Source: an uncultured Eubacteriales bacterium (GTDB lineage Bacteria > Bacillota > Clostridia > Christensenellales > Aristaeellaceae). From it: a stretch of 64,000 nt of DNA. The DNA lies in assembly GCA_902760595.1 (NCBI GenBank), contig CACWHI010000002.1:62001-126000 (forward strand). Direction: 5' to 3'. Below are positions 25,972-34,903 of this stretch, in pieces; the stretch's first letter is position 1, and each line of letters begins with the position of its first letter. The notes under the pieces are model-generated. The model had not been told where the DNA came from, searched no databases, and saw nothing but the letters and a program-made list of their open reading frames with translations. A program made the position numbers and the translations under genes.

Positions 25972-26549
25972 TTGCCCTCGCCCTCCTTCCGCGCGCCGCG
26001 ATTCTTGCGGCCGGACACCAGTACGCCCACCGCCCCGGCCAGGATGACCAGCACCGCGGTCGGGATCTTAAAGGGCAGCACCAGGCCGGAAAACGCGTTC
26101 AGCGCGAATACGGCCAGATACAGGCCCAGGGTAAACGGGTCCACCACGGACTTTTTCCACAGCCGCAGCACGGCCTGCAGGATCAGTACGCATACGCACA
26201 CGCGGATGCCGGCGAACGCGTGCTGCACGATCTCCAGCTGGGCGAAATTGGTCAGGAACAGGGCGATCAGCAGGATAATAATGATAGGGAACGTCAGGAA
26301 GCCCACGGTGGCCGCCAGCGCCCCCCTGACGCCGCGGCGTTTTTCCCCGATAAAGGTGGATACGTTCAGGGCGATGATCCCGGGCGTGCACTGGCCGATG
26401 GAGAAATAATCCCTCAGGTCGTCCATCGTGGTCCAGTGGCGCTTGTCCACCAGTTCGCGCTCCAGGATCGGCAGCATGGCGTAGCCGCCGCCAAAGGTCA
26501 CAGCGCCGATCCTGGCAAAGGTCCAGTACAGGTCAAGCAGTTCGTTCAT
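25968..26549 (-). CDS. Chromate transporter family protein, half-size ChrA (first of pair)
   Basis: 193 residues from the ATG at 26549, with GGAGGCTGAC before it. The motif FARIGAVTFGGGYAMLPILE and FSIGQCTPGIIALNVSTFIG define the other ChrA half. It overlaps the second half-gene by 4 bp. A TetR gene lies just downstream in the same orientation as an upstream unit, but no direct regulatory link is visible. Confidence 0.87.
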   Translation of the reverse strand: MNELLDLYWTFARIGAVTFGGGYAMLPILERELVDKRHWTTMDDLRDYFSIGQCTPGIIALNVSTFIGEKRRGVRGALAATVGFLTFPIIIILLIALFLTNFAQLEIVQHAFAGIRVCVCVLILQAVLRLWKKSVVDPFTLGLYLAVFALNAFSGLVLPFKIPTAVLVILAGAVGVLVSGRKNRGARKEGEGK

Positions 26550-26613
26550 GTCAGCCTCCGGTTCGGAAAGATTCCTGCCCATTATACAGGTTCTCACGGG
26601 GGATTACAATATT

Positions 26614-27219
26614 TCAGGACGGTATTCCGTTTTCTCCCTGAAGCTCGCTGAGACTTCCCCGACGGAGCATGACGTCCGCCAGCTCCGCCATCTGCAGCGC
26701 GGATTCCGCGCATTCCCGGTTCACCCAGGCGCGGATCAGGCCCGCGATGCCAAAGACCACAAAACTGAAGTGGTAGTCGAAATCCGCCTCCGACAGGGTG
26801 CGGGAATACTCCGGAAAGGCCGTCACGCACTTCTCCCGGATGACCTGGAAAAGCCGGTAGAGGAAGCTCATATCCCCGTGCGGGCTCAGGAGCACGCGCA
26901 CCATCTCCCGGTTATCCTGAAGGAAGGTGAACAGCTCCAGCAGCAGCGGCTTCGTTTCATGCGCCACGTCCTCGTGCTCATGCTGCTCCACAATGCTGTT
27001 GAGGGCCTCGAAGATCCCGTCCTCGATCTTCTCCAGCATATCGAAGATATCCTTATAATACAGATAGAAGGTCCCCCGGTTCATATCCGCGAGGTCGGTC
27101 AGCTCCTTCACGGTGATCTCCTTCACCTGCTTCTGCTGCATCAGCTGCGTCAGCGCCTGCGTCAGCAGCTTCTTCGTGCGGCGCACGCGCCGGTCCTCTT
27201 TCCTGGTCTCCTCAGCCAT
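26614..27219 (-). CDS. TetR family transcriptional regulator
   Basis: 201 residues. The N-terminal helix-turn-helix is seen in LTQLMQQKQVKEITVKELTD and LADMNRGTFYLYYKDIFDML (about 24-62). The C-terminal part is a helical ligand domain of TetR_C type. The gene is divergent from the MMPL exporter across a gap with several ATTGA/TCAAT inverted repeats, so it most likely represses the exporter operon. Confidence 0.9.
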   Translation of the reverse strand: MAEETRKEDRRVRRTKKLLTQALTQLMQQKQVKEITVKELTDLADMNRGTFYLYYKDIFDMLEKIEDGIFEALNSIVEQHEHEDVAHETKPLLLELFTFLQDNREMVRVLLSPHGDMSFLYRLFQVIREKCVTAFPEYSRTLSEADFDYHFSFVVFGIAGLIRAWVNRECAESALQMAELADVMLRRGSLSELQGENGIPS

Positions 27220-27302
27220 AGCGTTTCCTTCTTTCTCGACAGTTTTACAGTGTTCTGTTGAATAACTCGGTTATGCCGGGAGTGATTGTTGATTAACAAA
27301 CG

Positions 27303-27373
27303 ATTGATACTCAATTTGTTTATTGATTTCAATCACAAAGAGTATTATAATTCACATCGTTGATTTAGTCAAC
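27303..27373. promoter_or_regulatory. Cluster of ATTGA/TCAAT palindromes, likely TetR operators
   Basis: Three short inverted repeats share the same half-site: ATTGATACTCAAT (27303-27315), ATTGATTTCAAT (27322-27333, covering the -35 box) and GTTGATTTAGTCAAC (27359-27373, just after the predicted start). This layout over a divergent promoter suggests binding of the TetR protein. Confidence 0.65.
27323..27351 (+). promoter_or_regulatory. Promoter of the MMPL exporter operon
   Basis: TTGATT (27323-27328) and TATAAT (27346-27351) are 17 bp apart, upstream of a GTG start at 27404 preceded by AGGAGG. Confidence 0.8.
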
Positions 27374-27403
27374 ACAATGTTTTGTAACGTTAGGAGGATC
27401 AAT

Positions 27404-29473
27404 GTGAAAGGGTTCACAAAATGGCTGGTCAGGCACAGGATACCGGTCGTGATCCTGTGCCTGCTGCTGCTGATTCCCTCCGTGATGGGGATGGCGGCAA
27501 CCAGAACAAAATATGATCTGCTGTATTACCTGCCCTCCGACCTGGAAACGGTTCGCGGTCAGGAGATCCTGCTTCAGGATTTCGGAAAAGGGGCCTTCTC
27601 CCTGCTGGTCACCGAGGGCATGGATCTGAAGGATCAGGCCGCGATGGAGAACGAGATCCGGCTGATCCCGCATGTCGATTCCGTGATCGGCTACGCTTCC
27701 GTCACAAAAGGCATGCTGCCGCCGGAGATCCTTCCGGACGATGTCCGGGAGATGTTCCAGCGCGGCGACTGCATGCTGACCGCCGTGTTCTTTGACGAGG
27801 GCTCCTCCTCCGAGGAGACCATGGCCGCCATCGACCAGATCCGCCGGACGGCGGGAGACCGCTGCCTCGTGTCCGGCCTGTCCGCCGTGGTGACGGATAC
27901 CAAACACCTGGTGGAGTCCCAGGAAGCGATTTACGTGCTGATCGCCGTGGCGCTGTGCGCCGTGGTGCTGATGATCACCATGGACTCCTTCCTGCTGCCG
28001 CTGATTTTTCTGGCCTGCATCGGGGTGTCCATCATGTGGAACATGGGCACCAACTACTTTCTCGGGGAGATCAGCTACATCACCAAGGCGGTCGCCGCTG
28101 TGCTGCAGCTGGGCGTGACCATGGACTACAGCATCTTCCTGTGGCACAGCTACAAGGAGCAGAAAGCGCTGACGGAGGACAGGGACGAGGCCATGGCAGA
28201 GGCCGTGCGCCTGACCTTTACCTCCATCCTCGGTTCCTCCCTGACCACGATCGCCGGCTTCGTATCCATCTGCTTCATGAGCTTCACCCTGGGCAGGGAC
28301 CTGGGGATCGTGATGAGCAAGGGCGTGGTCATGGGCCTCATCGGCACGCTGGTGCTGCTGCCCTGTGTGCTGCGCATGACGGACAAAGCGATCGAAAAGA
28401 CGAGCCACAGGCCCCTGCTGCCGGATATGGGCGGGCTGAGCCGCTTCATCGTCCGGCATTACAAGCCCCTGTTCGCCGTACTGGTGCTGCTCGTCTTCCC
28501 CGCCTTCTACGGCTACAGCCATGTGAACGTCTATTATGACATGAGCACCGTGATGCCGCCGTACTTTGCTTCCGTCAGCGCGAACAAAAAGCTGGCCGAA
28601 ACCTTTGACATGGCGACTACCCACCTGCTCCTGATCGACGCGGACGTGCCGCAGAAGGACGTGCAGGAGATGGCCGGTGAAATGCGGGCTGTGGACGGCG
28701 TCAAAAACGTGATCGGCATAGACACCCTGCTCGGGGCCGGCATACCGGAAAGCATCGTGCCGCCCGACGTCCTGTCGCTGGTCAAGGGCGATCGCTACCA
28801 GCTGATGCTGGTCAGCAGCGCCTACGTCACCTCCTCCGACGAGGTCAACCGGCAGATCGACCAGCTGAACGGCATCCTCAAGCGCTACGACGCAGGCGGG
28901 ATGCTGATCGGCGAGGCGCCCTGCACCAAGGACCTGATCGCCTGCACGGACCACGATTTCACCGTCGTCAGCCTGATCTCGATGATCGCCATCTTCCTGA
29001 TCATCCTGCTGGTCCAGCGGTCCATCTCGCTGCCCGTCATCCTCGTGGCGGTGATCGAGCTGGCGATCGCGATCAACCTGTGTATCCCTTATTATACGGG
29101 AATGACGCTGCCGTTCGTCGGCCCCATCCTGATCTCCACCATCCAGCTGGGCGCGACCGTGGACTACGCGATCCTGATCACCACCCGCTATAAGCAGAAC
29201 CGCATCGCGGGCATGGATAAGGCCACGGCCATGGAAAAGAGCGTCGCCCTCTCAGCCCAGTCGATCCTGGTCAGCGGCTTCAGTTTCTTCGCGGCCACCT
29301 ACGGCGTAGGGCTGTACGCGGACGTGGACATCATCTCCTCCATGTGCCGCCTGATGGCGCGCGGCGCGCTGCTGAGCGTGGCCGTGGTGCTGTTGCTGCT
29401 GCCGGCCGTCCTGCTGCTGTGCGACAGGCTGATCGTGCACACGACATTCGATATGAAATCACTCAGAGCATGA
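27404..29473 (+). CDS. MMPL/RND family exporter (GTG start)
   Basis: 689 residues from the GTG at 27404, six bases after AGGAGG; nearby ATG codons are out of frame or lack an RBS. The protein has the duplicated RND layout: an N-terminal helix, a large external loop, then a five to six helix bundle, twice. Each half carries the proton-relay type motif: LGVTMDYSIFLWHSYKEQ and LGATVDYAILITTRYKQNR. In Bacillota such MMPL proteins export lipids or drugs. It is controlled by the divergent TetR gene and is followed 15 bp later by a secreted heptad-repeat partner. Confidence 0.88.
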   Translation: MKGFTKWLVRHRIPVVILCLLLLIPSVMGMAATRTKYDLLYYLPSDLETVRGQEILLQDFGKGAFSLLVTEGMDLKDQAAMENEIRLIPHVDSVIGYASVTKGMLPPEILPDDVREMFQRGDCMLTAVFFDEGSSSEETMAAIDQIRRTAGDRCLVSGLSAVVTDTKHLVESQEAIYVLIAVALCAVVLMITMDSFLLPLIFLACIGVSIMWNMGTNYFLGEISYITKAVAAVLQLGVTMDYSIFLWHSYKEQKALTEDRDEAMAEAVRLTFTSILGSSLTTIAGFVSICFMSFTLGRDLGIVMSKGVVMGLIGTLVLLPCVLRMTDKAIEKTSHRPLLPDMGGLSRFIVRHYKPLFAVLVLLVFPAFYGYSHVNVYYDMSTVMPPYFASVSANKKLAETFDMATTHLLLIDADVPQKDVQEMAGEMRAVDGVKNVIGIDTLLGAGIPESIVPPDVLSLVKGDRYQLMLVSSAYVTSSDEVNRQIDQLNGILKRYDAGGMLIGEAPCTKDLIACTDHDFTVVSLISMIAIFLIILLVQRSISLPVILVAVIELAIAINLCIPYYTGMTLPFVGPILISTIQLGATVDYAILITTRYKQNRIAGMDKATAMEKSVALSAQSILVSGFSFFAATYGVGLYADVDIISSMCRLMARGALLSVAVVLLLLPAVLLLCDRLIVHTTFDMKSLRA

Positions 29474-29487
29474 AAGGAAGGATTCAG

Positions 29488-31017
29488 ATGCTGAAAAAGA
29501 TCACAGCCGTCCTGCTCGCCGGCGTCATGACGCTGGCCTGTGTATCCGCGCTGGCTGAAAACGTCAAGCATGAGCGGGTCTTCATCGTAGCGGACCCGAA
29601 CGGGGCGGTCAGGAGCCTGACCGATACGGTCCGCCTTGAGAATAAAGACATGTCAGATGTCCTGGCAGACGCCTCCCTGCTCACCGGGATCGAAAATATG
29701 AGCGGCAGCGAGACCTTTGCCCGCGAGGGAGACGCCATCCTCTGGCAGGCGAAGGGCGGCGACATCGTGTATCAGGGCCGGTCTGACAAGGCGCCGGCGC
29801 TGGTGCCGCACGTCACCGCGACGCTGGACGGCGAAGAGGTCGCGCTCGACCAGCTGAGCGGTCTTACGGGCCATGCCGTCCTGACCGTCAGCTATCCGGA
29901 CAGCGTTTCCTGTCCCGCCCTGGCGCTGACCGTCATTCCTCTGCCCGCCGCGGGGATCTCCGAACTGATCACCGAGCACGCGGCCGTGGTGACCGAGATG
30001 GGGCAGCGGATGCTCGTCGGCTGGGCCGTGCCCGGAGCAGACGAGGCGCTGGCGCTGCCCGCCTCCTTCACGGTCTCCTTTACGGCGGACCACGCGGACC
30101 TGGGTTGGATGATGACGCTGATCTCCTCCGATCCCATCCAGCTCGTGTGCCGCGCGATCGACGCGAAGGTGGATATCGACGCGCAGGCCAAGCTCGACGA
30201 GACGGCCGCCCTGCTCAACGCGCTGAAGGACGAAACGTCCCTGCCGAAGACCACGGGCAAAACAGCCGAGATCGCGGGTAAACTGGGCATGCTCAATAGC
30301 GCGCTGACCATGCTGGACAGCAGCGCCTCCCAGCTTGCCGACAGCGCCAAGGAGCTGTCGGGCGGAGCGGCGGCGCTCTCCAAGGGCATCTCCCAGGCAG
30401 CCGGCAGTATGGGCCAGCTGCAGGAGGGCCTCTCCGGCGTATCCGAAAACAGCGCCGCGCTGAACGCCGGGGCAGACCAGCTGTTTCAGGCGCTGCTGGA
30501 CAGCGCCGGCGCGCAGCTCGCCGCTTACGGGCTGCCCGCGCTGACGCCGGAAAACTACGGCGATGTCCTGAACGGCGCCATTGACAGCCTGGACAGCGCC
30601 GAAGCGAAGGCCGCGCTGTCGGGGCTGAAGGATCAGCTGGATCAGGTCCACAGCTATGTCGGCAGCCTCAAAGCCTATACCGGCGCGGTCGACCAGGTCT
30701 CAGCCGGCGCTTCAGAGCTGAACACCGGCCTGCAGGAGCTGAAGAAGAGCGGCTCCGCCCTCTCCGCGGGCGCGGGACGGCTGCAGTTCGGCGCGTCGCT
30801 GCTGCATTCCACCGGTACACAGACGCTGAAAAACAGTATCCTCGACGCTGAAAAGACCACCGCGGAGCAGCTTCTGCCCTATGTGGAAAAGGACCTGCCG
30901 GAGCTGCTGCGCATCTTTGAGCAGACCAGGGACCAGTCCCGGAACGGCGGATATGACCTCCGTCCCGAAGGAATGACAACGGTCACCGCCTACATCATCC
31001 GGACCGACCTGCGATAA
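29488..31017 (+). CDS. Secreted heptad-repeat (X3LX2G) partner of the MMPL exporter
   Basis: 509 residues from the ATG at 29488 (AAGGAAGGATTCAG upstream). A signal peptide (about 1-23, ending VSALA) is followed by a beta-rich domain and, from about 270, long helices with repeats of the form LxxGxxxL, for example SAKELSGGAAALSKGISQAA and GASELNTGLQELKKSGSALS. Such regions occur in the extracellular part of YhgE/Pip and MMPL-associated proteins. No C-terminal membrane helix is present, so it may be released or held by the exporter. It ends at a strong terminator. Confidence 0.75.
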   Translation: MLKKITAVLLAGVMTLACVSALAENVKHERVFIVADPNGAVRSLTDTVRLENKDMSDVLADASLLTGIENMSGSETFAREGDAILWQAKGGDIVYQGRSDKAPALVPHVTATLDGEEVALDQLSGLTGHAVLTVSYPDSVSCPALALTVIPLPAAGISELITEHAAVVTEMGQRMLVGWAVPGADEALALPASFTVSFTADHADLGWMMTLISSDPIQLVCRAIDAKVDIDAQAKLDETAALLNALKDETSLPKTTGKTAEIAGKLGMLNSALTMLDSSASQLADSAKELSGGAAALSKGISQAAGSMGQLQEGLSGVSENSAALNAGADQLFQALLDSAGAQLAAYGLPALTPENYGDVLNGAIDSLDSAEAKAALSGLKDQLDQVHSYVGSLKAYTGAVDQVSAGASELNTGLQELKKSGSALSAGAGRLQFGASLLHSTGTQTLKNSILDAEKTTAEQLLPYVEKDLPELLRIFEQTRDQSRNGGYDLRPEGMTTVTAYIIRTDLR

Positions 31018-31034
31018 GCCCGGCAATTTCGAGA

Positions 31035-31058
31035 GGCTGCCGCACAACCATGTGCGGC
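31035..31058 (+). terminator. Intrinsic terminator of the MMPL operon
   Basis: GGCTGCCGCACA and TGTGCGGCGGCC pair (one G-T) around a short loop and are followed by TTTTTT. Confidence 0.9.
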
Positions 31059-31091
31059 GGCCTTTTTTACATGCCGCCGGCCGGCACGCGG

Positions 31092-31120
31092 TTGACAAGC
31101 GCGGTGCAAACAAGTAAAAT
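31092..31120 (+). promoter_or_regulatory. Promoter of the secreted protein / murC region
   Basis: TTGACA (31092-31097) and TAAAAT (31115-31120) are 17 bp apart, 30 bp before the start at 31151. Confidence 0.8.
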
Positions 31121-31150
31121 ACAACCTGAATGATCAGAAGGAGGACGGAC

Positions 31151-32542
31151 ATGCGGAGCGGAAAACGCCTGGCAGCGCTGCTGATGGTCATGGGCCTGCT
31201 GTTCACATCGTCCGTTATCCCGAAAAACGCGGCCTTTGCGGATGCGGCCGCAACGGTGCAGGCGCCGCTCTCCGGCGACGTATTCGCTCTGCCCGGCGCG
31301 CGTCTGCTGCGGACGGTCCCGGCATTCGACATCCTCGCATCCGGGGAAGGCCTGACGCTGACGCCGGCATCCGAGCTTCCGGAGGACGCCGTCCTGCTGC
31401 TGGCCGGCATGAACAGCGAGCCGGTCGGCTTTACGCAGGAGGGCTTCTCGGTATCCGTCCCCCAGCCGCCCGAGGTATGCTGGCTGACGGCGCAATGGAC
31501 GGACGGCGTTTTCACGGTTTCGGCGCGCTACCTGGTTTCGGCGGACGGCCGCTGTGACTTCTGGACCGCGTCCGCGGACGACCGGCAGCGCGTGATCACG
31601 CGCAGGGGCTTTTCCGGCGGCTACACCGTTGAGATCGAGATCCCGAACGTCCATACCGCCACCGTCTATTATGACGCGGACGGTGTTCTGCATAGCAGCG
31701 TGCTGCTGGGCGACGAGCGCGAAGAGGACACGCTCCCCATGATCCTGCAGTACGACGAATTCGGGCGCGCCGCGAGCATCACCGCCGCGGACCTGCAGCA
31801 CACCTATACCTACAGCCGTGCCCAGGGCGCCTGGGTGGACGAAGCCGGAAGCCCGGCCGACAGCCCGCAGCTGCCGCCCTTCGCACCGGAGCGCCATCCC
31901 GCGCCGGCGGCGCTCCCGCTGGAGATCCCCCCGGTACGCCTGACGGAAGCGGCGGCAGGGATCCGCCGTGACGAGCTGACCAGTTCGGCTCCCGAGCTGA
32001 AAGATCCCTCGGCGGAAGAGGGCGTACTGCAGTTTTATTCGGACGCGGACGAGGCGGAAGCGGTCACTGCGGACGGTCTGAGCTTTTCGACCGTCTATGG
32101 AACACTCAGCCACGAAGGGACCCGTTTCTATGCCGGTATCGCAGACCTGGCCCCGGAGCTCAGGATCCAGTATACCCTGGTACGGGGCAGCGTCACAGCC
32201 GTCTACCAGGCATCAGCTCTGCAAAGCGTTTCCGACAGCGCCCGGGGCGTGACGCTCCTGGCGGACGGCACGCTGCACCTCAGCCGGGGCGCCTGCCTTG
32301 CCAGGTATAACGCCAAAGGGAACCTGACGGAGGTCAGGGTACAGAGCGCCGACGGCGCGGTTCTCACCTATAACCGCCAGGGCCGGCTGACCGGCTGGGA
32401 GATGGACGGCTACATCTGGACCCGTGAGAACGGCTGGCGCGGCACGGCGGTCAACGAGAACGGGAATATCATCCACCCCGCCGTCAAACAGCCCGCCGCC
32501 GTCAATCTGGACAGCTATCCCCCTATCACGATCGAGGAGTGA
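31151..32542 (+). CDS. Secreted protein with degenerate YD-like repeats
   Basis: 463 residues from the ATG at 31151 (GGAGGACGGAC upstream). A signal peptide (about 1-31, ending AAFADA) leads to a beta-rich protein. Two stretches look like YD/RHS-type strands: MILQYDEFGRAASITAADLQ with HTYTYS, and ARYNAKGNLTEVRVQSADG followed by VLTYNRQGRLTGWEMDGY. No toxin or core RHS domain is visible. The function is unknown. It lies 6 bp before murC, and two further secreted or wall-related genes follow, so a cell-envelope role is possible. Confidence 0.7.
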   Translation: MRSGKRLAALLMVMGLLFTSSVIPKNAAFADAAATVQAPLSGDVFALPGARLLRTVPAFDILASGEGLTLTPASELPEDAVLLLAGMNSEPVGFTQEGFSVSVPQPPEVCWLTAQWTDGVFTVSARYLVSADGRCDFWTASADDRQRVITRRGFSGGYTVEIEIPNVHTATVYYDADGVLHSSVLLGDEREEDTLPMILQYDEFGRAASITAADLQHTYTYSRAQGAWVDEAGSPADSPQLPPFAPERHPAPAALPLEIPPVRLTEAAAGIRRDELTSSAPELKDPSAEEGVLQFYSDADEAEAVTADGLSFSTVYGTLSHEGTRFYAGIADLAPELRIQYTLVRGSVTAVYQASALQSVSDSARGVTLLADGTLHLSRGACLARYNAKGNLTEVRVQSADGAVLTYNRQGRLTGWEMDGYIWTRENGWRGTAVNENGNIIHPAVKQPAAVNLDSYPPITIEE

Positions 32543-32548
32543 ACCTGT

Positions 32549-33943
32549 ATGATGATCGATATCGAACAATTCACCGGAAAGCGCGTCCATATGGTCGGCA
32601 TCGGCGGCTCGTCCATGTCCGGTCTGGTGGACTTCCTCCTGCAGCGCGGCATCCGCGTGACCGGTTCTGACCGCGACAATTCCCACCATGTGGAGGCGCT
32701 GGCCGCCAAGGGCGTACCGGTGATGATCGGCCACCGCGCGGAAAACGTGCGCGGCGCAGACCTGCTCGTATTCTCCGCCGCGATCCATCCGGACAACCCG
32801 GAGCGTATGGAAGCGCTGCGTCTGGGGATTCCGGAGATGGAGCGCTCCACCCTGCTGGGTGAGCTGATGCGCGGCGCGGAAACGGCGATCTGCGTATCCG
32901 GCACCCATGGCAAGACTACTACCTCGGGCATGATCGGCCAGGCGCTGATGGACGCGGGACTGAATCCTTCGGTCCATATCGGCGGCGAACTGGATACCCT
33001 GCACGGCGGCACACGGCTGGGCAGCCGGGAGCTGTTTGTGGCGGAGGCCTGCGAGTACCACAGCTCGTTCCTGGAGCTGCGGCCCACCGTGGCGGTGATC
33101 CTGAACGTGGCGGGCGACCACTTCGACTACTATAAGGACATGGACGATTACGAGAACGCCTTCCGGGATTTTCTGGACCGTCTCACTCCCGGCGGCGTCG
33201 CCGTCTGCTGGGGCGAGGACGCCCGCGCTCTGCGGCCCGCCATCCGGTCCGGCAGGCGCATCGTCACCTTCGGCTGGTCCGGCAACAACGATTTCTCTCC
33301 CGCGGATCTGAGCTATGACGAATTCGGGCGTCCCCGCTTTGACGTCATGCATGACGGTGAGCGAGAAGCGCATATCGAACTGAAGATCTCCGGCGAGTTC
33401 ACGGTGCTGAACGCGCTGGCCGCCTATGCCGCCTGCCGTCAGACCGCCGCCTCCCCCGCCGACGTCGCCGCGTCCCTGAGCCGCTTCGGCGGCGTACACC
33501 GGCGCTTTGAGCTGACCAGCGTCACTGACGGCGTGCGGCTGTACCATGATTACGGCCACAACCCCGAGGAAATGCGGGCAGCCATCTCCGTCGCCGTGAA
33601 GCAGCAGGCCAAACGGGTCTGGGCGGTCATGCAGCCCCACACCTACAGCCGCGTCAAGCGCCTGTTCGACGATTACCTGACCTGCACCGAGGCCGCGGAC
33701 ATCACGCTGGTCACGGATATCTGCGCCGCCCGGGAGACCGACCCCGGCGACATCAGCTCGCAGATGCTGGTGGACGGCATGAAGGCCCACGGCGTCAACG
33801 CAGTCCTGACGCCCTCCTTTGACGACACCGAGCGCTACCTGCGCGGCCACTGGCAGCCCGGCGACCTGGTGCTGACCATGGGCTGCGGCGATATCAACCT
33901 GCTGAACGAGCAGATCGCGAAGCACGGGGACACGCCAAGGTAA
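32549..33943 (+). CDS. murC: UDP-N-acetylmuramate--L-alanine ligase MurC
   Basis: 464 residues. The N-terminal Rossmann part has HMVGIGGSSMSGLVDFLL (about 11-28), the ATP loop is CVSGTHGKTTTSGMIGQAL (about 114-132), and later Mur-ligase motifs are NVAGDHFDYYKDMDDYENAF, VHRRFE and YHDYGHNPEEM. MurC adds L-alanine to UDP-MurNAc in the cytoplasm as the first step of the peptide stem. Here it stands apart from the usual mur/dcw cluster, between two secreted proteins. Confidence 0.93.
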   Translation: MMIDIEQFTGKRVHMVGIGGSSMSGLVDFLLQRGIRVTGSDRDNSHHVEALAAKGVPVMIGHRAENVRGADLLVFSAAIHPDNPERMEALRLGIPEMERSTLLGELMRGAETAICVSGTHGKTTTSGMIGQALMDAGLNPSVHIGGELDTLHGGTRLGSRELFVAEACEYHSSFLELRPTVAVILNVAGDHFDYYKDMDDYENAFRDFLDRLTPGGVAVCWGEDARALRPAIRSGRRIVTFGWSGNNDFSPADLSYDEFGRPRFDVMHDGEREAHIELKISGEFTVLNALAAYAACRQTAASPADVAASLSRFGGVHRRFELTSVTDGVRLYHDYGHNPEEMRAAISVAVKQQAKRVWAVMQPHTYSRVKRLFDDYLTCTEAADITLVTDICAARETDPGDISSQMLVDGMKAHGVNAVLTPSFDDTERYLRGHWQPGDLVLTMGCGDINLLNEQIAKHGDTPR

Positions 33944-33960
33944 GAAAGGCGGGAATCAGT

Positions 33961-34860
33961 ATGGTGTTATCTGCTTTGTCGTTGGCCAGGCGTCTGGCGC
34001 TCCTGCCGCTCCTTTTCTGCCTGCTGGCGTTTTTGCCGGCCCGGGCGGAGGTGCAGCGGAGCAAGCTGCTGGACACGGCCTTCCAGATGCTGGAAAAGGA
34101 CAACATTTTCCAGCGCCGGTACAACGAGATCACCGGCGCGCAGGTGACCTCGCTCTTTGAAACGGGACTTCCCTACTTTTTCGGCGGCAGGCCCAACGAC
34201 ACGCTGATGTCCCAATACCCCGATTTCGCCAAGCGCTACTGCTGGGAAAGCACCAGCTATTACAAAAAAAACAAGGTTTACATCTACGGCCTGGACTGCA
34301 CCGGGTACATCACCTGGCTGCGCAGGGAGAGCGGCCTCGACAAGATGCCCACCGCCGGCGAGATCCTGAACGAGAAGAAATACCGCGGCAACGACCTGTA
34401 CTGCGGCGGCTGGAACTGGAAGTATCCCGAAAAGCCGATGCCTGAGCCCCAGGAGCTGCACAAGTCCCTGCAGGTGGGCGACGTGCTGGTGATGCGCTCC
34501 AAGTACCGGCACGTGATGCTGTACATCGGCACCCTGCGGGACTACGGCTTCACCGCCGAGGAGGTGCCGGAGCTGGCGGAATACCTGGATTACCCCCTGG
34601 GCATCCACTGCTCCTCTCATCCCCGGTATGCGCCGGTGATCCAGGAATATATCGACGCCCGGCCGGACTACTGCCGCAACTGCATCACCACCGACGGCGG
34701 CGTCAACGTATCCATCCTGTACGTGCCGCCGGAGGCCGCTCCGTACCACGAGTACGTGCAGGTGACCCTGTTCGACTATTTCCTGATCGACGAGGGCCAG
34801 TACCAGCTGACCATCCGGCCCACGGACAACCTGCGTGCCTTCACCTGGTACCGGCCTTGA
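33961..34860 (+). CDS. Secreted NlpC/P60-like protein
   Basis: 299 residues with a signal peptide (about 1-29, ending PARAE). The papain-like pattern is visible: GLPYFFGGR, then YGLDCTGYITWLRRESGL with the catalytic Cys in LDCTGY, and LQVGDVLVMRSKYRHVMLYI with the His. These match the NlpC/P60 order of Cys and His. Such enzymes cut peptidoglycan stem peptides outside the cell. The region after 215 is an extra domain I do not recognise. It follows murC by 17 bp, supporting a wall-related job. Confidence 0.78.
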   Translation: MVLSALSLARRLALLPLLFCLLAFLPARAEVQRSKLLDTAFQMLEKDNIFQRRYNEITGAQVTSLFETGLPYFFGGRPNDTLMSQYPDFAKRYCWESTSYYKKNKVYIYGLDCTGYITWLRRESGLDKMPTAGEILNEKKYRGNDLYCGGWNWKYPEKPMPEPQELHKSLQVGDVLVMRSKYRHVMLYIGTLRDYGFTAEEVPELAEYLDYPLGIHCSSHPRYAPVIQEYIDARPDYCRNCITTDGGVNVSILYVPPEAAPYHEYVQVTLFDYFLIDEGQYQLTIRPTDNLRAFTWYRP

Positions 34861-34903
34861 GCATCCCTTTTTCCAGACCCCGATCATCATCATGGAGTAT
34901 CCG

